This document shows, in pieces, positions 59,101 through 64,000 of a stretch of DNA of 64,000 bases. The position numbers and the translations under genes are program-made. The notes under the pieces were generated by a model. That model made no database searches. It saw only the letters and a list, made by a program, of their open reading frames with translations, and had not been told where the DNA came from. Within the stretch, counting starts at the first letter, position 1. Each line of letters starts with the position of its first letter. Source of the stretch: Scatophagus argus (taxonomy: Eukaryota > Chordata > Actinopteri > Scatophagidae); the NCBI RefSeq assembly GCF_020382885.2, contig NC_058501.1:17046001-17110000 (forward strand). Direction: 5' to 3'.

Positions 59101-62100
59101 TTGTATATATTATCTGCAAACCTGACTTTTATAAATGTAATATTACTCATTTTCTGCCGTGCAGCAAAACTTCCACTAACACACTGATCTTTTTCTTGAC
59201 CCACTCCAGTTATCCAGTGTAAATAGTTTTTTGGAGAGTATCAATGACTACTTGAGGCTAAAAGATGAGGAACTCGCTCTCACCATCTCTGCTCAGCGGG
59301 TGGAAGGATATGAGGTGGAGGGGATAAATGAAGAAATTGACAAGGTAAAAATGATTTTTTTTCCTTTAAAGGCTATATGTGTTTTTCTGTCACAAAATAA
59401 AAATTCAGTGCGTAGGTCATAGATAAGTCTTTTGGTCAACTAGACCTTTGCTCGAGGCAGAGATAATATTGCAACAAAGGACTGATTGAGACAGCAGGCC
59501 CCTGGGTACAGACGTGTAAAAGGCCCCAATCTCTTTTAGAGAGGAACCAGACACAGACAGACATAAACTGAAAGAGACTCTCTCTGTAGCCATTTTGTAT
59601 CTCATAGTCTTTTGTGCCCCTTTTGGTAACTGTTTTGTGCCACTTTCTGGTTTGTGTTCCTGTCTCTTTGTCATCATTTTGCATGTCTTTGCAGTCACTG
59701 TCCTTATTTTTGTGTTTTTGTCGCCTCTATTTGTTGTTGTTTTTGCTTCTTTGTTGTTGTTTGACTGACCTTCTAACAAGAAATATGAACAACTCCTCCC
59801 ACCCCTCCCCCACTCCTTGCAGTGTGCAGCTTAAAGGGGAGAATGAGGAGTTTATCAAAAAATACAAAAAACAAAATAAAATAAAAACACAAGCTGTTCT
59901 ATATACGCTGTTGTATTTAATGAAAGAAATGATAGAAATGATAAATTAGAATGAGGGTAATTGGTTGGTTAGTTCAGCTGTCATACAATCACTGGAATAC
60001 ACTGAACAAAAACTCCTTTATTAAGCTAAATAGCTTTTTCTTCCTTCATTATATCAGACAGGATGTGAGAGTTCACTCAGTTCATCCTTGCTCCAACATG
60101 TTTTGTTACTGATGATTACTCATGAGATGTTTCCTTGACAGCATGTCAGAGAGATCTGCCAGTTTGACCTCACGTGCCCTATCAGAGGAGTAGGGCCTGG
60201 AGTTGTGCGTAAGCTGCTTCTGGAGGAGAACTTGAAGATTCGAGGGAGAAAAGACAGCAAAGTGAGTAGAGTTAGTGCACAGTTACTGTACATATAAATT
60301 GCCATTTCTTTTTTAACTTTTTTGTGTTTCCTCGCACATGGTATGATGCAGCTAGAGGTGGTGGCTCTACTTTTCTCAGATGTTCTACTCATGACCAAAG
60401 TCCAGAAAAAAGGAGAGCGGCTGAAGGTAGTTCGTCCTCCCTTGGCCCTCGACAGAACCTACTGCATAGCACTGAAAGATGGCTGTGAGTAACGCTTTTT
60501 CTGTGGTCAAAATACAAGGCAGTTGATTTTGTGTAAGTAACAGATCCCGTAATCATTCCTCCTCTTCTCTCAGGTTCATTTGTTCTTGTGGAAGTGGGTG
60601 AACTTCAGAGTACTATGAATGTCTACATATTTGTAGCTGGTACCCCAGAGAGCTGCTCCACATGGGTCTCCACCATCAACCAGGCGAAGGTAAAGACATT
60701 TATGACCGAATGTTTTTGAAATGATTGTAGTGTAATTTATGTGATGCTAGTCTGTCCAGCCATTTGGTGCAGACTGAAACATGAAAGTAACTATTGTATG
60801 GCTTGATCTTACCTTTGATACAGACATTCAAGGTTCCTAGAGGATGATTCCTAAAAACTTTGGCAATTATCTGGCTTTTCCTCAAGCGCCACTTTGTGTT
60901 AAGCACTAATTAGCAAATGTATGCATGCTAACACACTAAACTAAGATGGTGTACTTTGTAAACATTATACCATCATCATGTTCATATTGTCTTGTTATAT
61001 GAAAATAACGGACTTGTTCCTTGTTGAATGCTTTATTCATTTTATTTCTATGTCACAATGTCAGGAAACACTGAGGAGCTGGAGAGAGAAAGAGAGCAAC
61101 AAACAACTGGAAAACTGGAAAATCCAGCAACTGGAGGCCAAATCTGTTACAGAAGCCAGTACTGATGATACGGATACAGAAGAACAACTTTTGCAGCTAG
61201 ATGGAGAGGCTTTGGTGGATGCACTTAATGAAGGATTTATAATCCGCCAATCAGTGAATGGGATTTTGGCAACTAAAGAAGCAGAGGAAAGGCATCAACC
61301 TCCAGATGATGTGGCCACTGACAACGTTGTTGTATCTTTTCGCTCCCAGCCCAAAAACAGTAATTGTAAATCTACACGTAAGGTCATTGCTGGTCATCAA
61401 CAAGCAATTGAGGGATATGAATGGATAGAAATGGGAGTGAGAAGACAACAAGTTGGGATCTATGTAGAGGAAGAAGTGAAAATGGTTGAATCTTCCATAG
61501 CAAGGGAGGAAAGGCTGGCCTACAACCACAGGTTGCAATCTACCTCTAATGTGGATCATTATACCCAAAATGTTATGGCTGATACATTAAAAAACACAGC
61601 TGCACCACATGCTCTCTTAATAGGTGTATATCCAGATATTGACTACCCAATGAATGAAGACAGTATCTCACAACCGACTTACCAGGCAACAGTATCCAGG
61701 GGAGAAGGAGGAATATCAACAAAGAGAGACTCAGACTCAGATTCTCAGTCTGTGAACCAGGACATATGGAGAAATTCCAGCTATAGCCAGCCTAGAGAAC
61801 TGGAGACACCTCCAGAAACTTGGAGTTTCTCCAAAAATTTGAAGTCACCTGGGTTACGGAAGAGGAGGCCAATAAGCACCCACCAGGACCCCTTTACTCA
61901 GACATCGAGGCAGTTCTTCCATGACTCAGGACCAGCTTTATCTGCTTCTTTCTCCAACTCTGACTCAGACTACAAGCCAAATGTTAAGAGAAATTTTGTT
62001 CCTTCCCAAAGTTCAAATTCACACCGGGTGCTAAAGCTGGGCTCCCTGAAGCCTAACCAAGGGATGTTTTGGACCATGAATGACAGAGTTTCTCCAGACC

Positions 62101-64000
62101 CCCAAACGTTTTCTGAACCTGAGCTGCCTGATCTCAACTTCCGAGACAAAAGGCGCCAAGTGAAAGCCCAAAGGAGTGCTTCCATTCCTAACATGACTGT
62201 CGAAGGAGGCCATGAGCATCGGCTGCACTCCAGGAGTCTGTACACATCACCTGAAGACAAGGATGTCAGGTCACAACATGATCCTAATGGACACCCATCA
62301 CCTCTGGAGGGTCTTTTAGAAAGAGCCAAGGAGAGATCAAAAGACAAAGAGGGATTAAAAAGAGACAGAAATATGAAACCAGCTCATATGAGGGCAAGGT
62401 ATCCTCCTAATTCCTCCTCGTTTTCCACCACACCATCACAGTCACCCAGTGATGGAGATAGAGAAACAGAGTGGGAGGAGGAGGTGGAGCTGATGAGACA
62501 CAGAGCTCTCACAGTAAGTAAAGGATGGAAGGAGCAGCTGGTAGATGGAGATGAAGATGAGAAGAGGGACAGGTTAGCATGACCATTTTGTACTTACTTT
62601 CATGTCATTCATTGTCTAACTAATTATCATTGTTTGGCAAATTAACATGCTGTGTAGGTCATGTCCAGATTTTACTTTACAGTTTTACTTTACATTACAG
62701 TACTAAAACAGAAACACAAACTGTTACTTCTCCAAGACAACATTGATCAGTTAGTCATTTGTCAAACAAGTGATGCACACACACTGTTGAAACAATGAAA
62801 AAAGAAATAATCATTATTCTGTTCTCCCAATTATAGTCTCAGTCTTTGCAGCTGAAAAGCACAGTTTTGCACACAGAACTTCACATTTTCTTCTTCTTCT
62901 TGCTTAAAGACACTTCAGCAGGGTAGTGGCATTCTGAAAGGATCTCAGCTCCACCCCTCTGCTATATGTATTATTATCACACAATCTAGATATGTTTGCA
63001 TTTCGAGCTTTAAACAATGGCCACATTTAGAATGAATATTGTCTTAATACTTTGCTCTGTGCCAGTCACATTTATTTGTGTACCCCATAATTGGAAAATG
63101 TCAGATCTTTACTACTGAGATTAGTTTTCAGTGTTGAGTAGGCTCATAATGGACAGGCTGTTCTGTGAGAATGGAAACTTAAAATTACCCTGTGTTTTTC
63201 ATGTCTCTAACCACAGAACAGTGTGTGAATCCTAATTAGCATGCTGAATACACGTTGGATCTCAGAAAACATTAGCTAAAATATTTTTTAAATATTTAAA
63301 AAATACTTTCACCACTTTTCAACTGTGGATTGTTTCCATCAGAAACTCAATAAGACAATTTAAATTTTTATTGATTTTCTTACACTATATACAGAGTCAG
63401 CCAAAATAATGTATACACACATCAGGAAAAGAAAAACATGAATAAATATTTAATTTGTATAAGTACTTCTATACATATAGATACCTCTTTCAAAGTTTGA
63501 TCAAATTATGATAACACAACAACACATAACAACAATACACAGTGTTGTACAATGTTTTCCCAACAGATGGCATCACCCTTTTTTCCTGATGTGTGTATAC
63601 ATTATTTTGGCTGACTCTGTATTTATCACAGAAAGACCAGAGTATTCACTATTTAAGTTAAATTCATTTTTCTATTTCTCAAAATTTTGCAATTTTGATT
63701 ACTCTGTATAATTTACTAAACACAATAATATACAGTTGAGTACTCCTTGTAGGTATTTAGTAATTTTTGAACTTTAACAGGATTTAATCCATGTAACTGT
63801 AACAATAATCTTACAGTACAGTGTACCTGAACTGTACTCAGTAGTGGGAACCATTAATTCAACCACTGATCTTTTTCCCTTTCTTCTTCAGTGTTGTCTT
63901 TACAGACGGTGTAAATGTGGACTGGTCAGGCTGGTGCTTTGACGACGATGAAGTCATGGATCACTTATATCCTGAAGCTGAGGGGCTTCTGGAGGACATC
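50160..64000 (+). CDS. plekhg6: plekhg6 RhoGEF (DH-PH), 3' end beyond window
   Basis: Dbl-family guanine nucleotide exchange factor; the human protein (MyoGEF) activates RhoA at the cleavage furrow. Coding exons: 50160-50179, 52253-52451, 53211-53345, 53633-53770, 54976-55071, 55189-55239, 55502-55651, 57091-57201, 58404-58553, 59210-59344, 60142-60261, 60352-60484, 60574-60689, 61065-62572 and 63892 onward. This gives 1057 codons in frame to the edge (human is about 790 aa). The DH domain spans about aa 165-395: LWEFVHTELTYINKL opens it (CR1), and RMRLGDMQAKPHQRITKYPL with LLLKAVLKNT is the CR3 signature. The PH domain is about 396-518 (FSDVLLMTKVQKKGERL; STWVSTINQAK). The single 1508-nt exon encodes a low-complexity Ser/Pro-rich tail and explains the added length. 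Assignment rests on domains plus tnfrsf1a adjacency; PLEKHG5 is the alternative. Confidence 0.88.
51779..51825. repeat. perfect 21-bp palindrome in plekhg6 intron 1
   Basis: ATAACTCATTAATATAGGATC (51779-51799) and its exact complement (51805-51825) are separated by a 5-base loop TTTTG. No coding sequence is near. The flanks (TCATTAACTAATGGTTAACC and CCTCATTCATTCCTCATTC at 51970-52020) look like low-copy repeat sequence. It could be a very short MITE or a fossil fold-back event. Confidence 0.85.
52495..53120 (-). mobile_element. teleost hAT-type MITE (ACTTAAGTA family), plekhg6 intron 2
   Basis: The left end (GTGGTGAAATGTACGTTTAATC) and right block (CTTTTACCTAAGTAAGATTTTGAATACAACGCCTTTT) match the two ends of the abundant fish element in one orientation. 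The middle includes CCACTACATTTCTGTCAG, a typical internal stretch. It ends about 90 bases before the coding exon at 53211. Diverged, with an unrelated A-rich middle. Confidence 0.55.
54228..54750 (+). mobile_element. teleost hAT-type MITE with a nested repeat, plekhg6 intron 4
   Basis: GCCAGTAGTGGAAGAAGAATTCAG (54228) is the consensus left end, and AGTATTAGCATGAATAGATAC follows. From about 54415 to 54550 a different repeat interrupts it (GATAAGATAAGACAGGCTTTTAGTAGTCC and GTGGGAAAATTCTCATTGTC, like a fish LINE tail). The right end resumes at about 54620-54750 (GAGAAGTAGTACAGTAGCAC, AAAAGTACCTCAAAAGTG). Confidence 0.55.
55745..56020 (-). mobile_element. teleost hAT-type MITE fragment (ACTTAAGTA family), plekhg6 intron 7
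   Basis: ATTGTACATTTTATTCCACTGCATC, CAGCTATAGTTACCAGTTGCG, AAACTACCCAGCAACGTAG and GCTACAAAAAGCTGCAACATC follow each other as in the reverse complement of the same abundant fish element. Both outermost ends are missing. Confidence 0.55.
58100..58260 (-). pseudogene. LINE C-terminal fragment in plekhg6 intron 8
   Basis: The minus strand encodes RRPRGRPRTRWRDYV, then QLAWERLGVHPEELEEVSGE. This is the well-known C-terminal tail of the reverse transcriptase protein of a widespread fish non-LTR element (typical form GRPRTRWRDYVSQLAWERLG). Only this tail remains, antisense to plekhg6. Its high similarity to the typical form suggests a more recent insertion than the LINE at 27050. Confidence 0.75.
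59575..59770. repeat. degenerate tandem repeat, about 22-24 bp period, plekhg6 intron 10
   Basis: Repeated units of the pattern TTTTGTGyCnCTTTnnGTnnC run for about eight copies (for example CATTTTGTATCTC, CTTTTGTGCCCC, GTTTTGTGCCAC, ATTTTGCATGTC). Copies are strongly diverged. It is a minisatellite-like array of a kind seen in other fish genomes, with no coding meaning. Confidence 0.5.
63390..63621. mobile_element. mariner-type MITE with 39-bp perfect TIRs, plekhg6 intron 14
   Basis: The element is 63392-63619 (228 bp). The left end CAGAGTCAGCCAAAATAATG continues for 39 bases in all that are exactly complementary to the right end, which finishes CATTATTTTGGCTGACTCTG. TA dinucleotides (63390-63391, 63620-63621) flank it, the target site of Tc1/mariner transposases. 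There is no coding capacity. Identical arms suggest recent activity. Confidence 0.92.

Noticed and set aside
59614-59949. 111-codon frame with hydrophobic runs (possible small membrane protein)
   Set aside because: It covers the degenerate 22-24 bp tandem repeat and T-rich intron of plekhg6; no signal-peptide logic or homology supports a gene.

Overview
The window is nuclear DNA of a ray-finned fish, most likely a teleost. Every gene is split by GT-AG introns (two are GC-AG). The proteins are vertebrate, and the repeats are typical of teleosts: hAT and Tc1/mariner MITEs, decayed LINEs and CA/GA/GATA microsatellites. It is the fish counterpart of the human 12p13 cluster PLEKHG6-TNFRSF1A-LTBR-CD27-GAPDH-IFFO1, with changes in order and orientation. 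The species was not identified.

Layout from left to right. gapdh (+) is complete with 11 coding exons. A neuropsin-like opsin (+, 8 coding exons, 516 aa) carries a very long insertion between TM6 and TM7. iffo1 (+, 9 coding exons, 628 aa) encodes a nuclear intermediate-filament-like protein. A repeat-rich intergenic stretch follows with an 8-bp-TSD hAT MITE and a LINE carcass. Next come two convergent TNF-receptor genes, an unassigned TNFRSF member (+, 350 aa) and cd27 (-, 235 aa), which face each other across a compact two-way poly(A) signal. tnfrsf1a (+, about 398 aa) has four cysteine-rich modules, one TM segment and a C-terminal death domain. plekhg6 (+) is a Rho guanine nucleotide exchange factor with DH and PH domains and runs off the right edge.

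Functionally the right half is an immune-receptor block. It pairs two TRAF-type receptors without a death domain (the TNFRSF member and cd27) with one death-domain receptor (tnfrsf1a). The left half mixes a housekeeping glycolytic gene, a light-sensing GPCR and a lamina-type filament protein. No SCNN1A-like gene is seen between tnfrsf1a and the other TNFRSF genes, unlike in human.

Exon models were built by hand from splice sites. Each complete model sums to a multiple of three and has consistent phases at every junction. The least certain junction is the stalk exon of tnfrsf1a. I found no CRISPR array, tRNA, rRNA or clear new multi-gene system. The most unusual coding feature is the opsin's extracellular loop.
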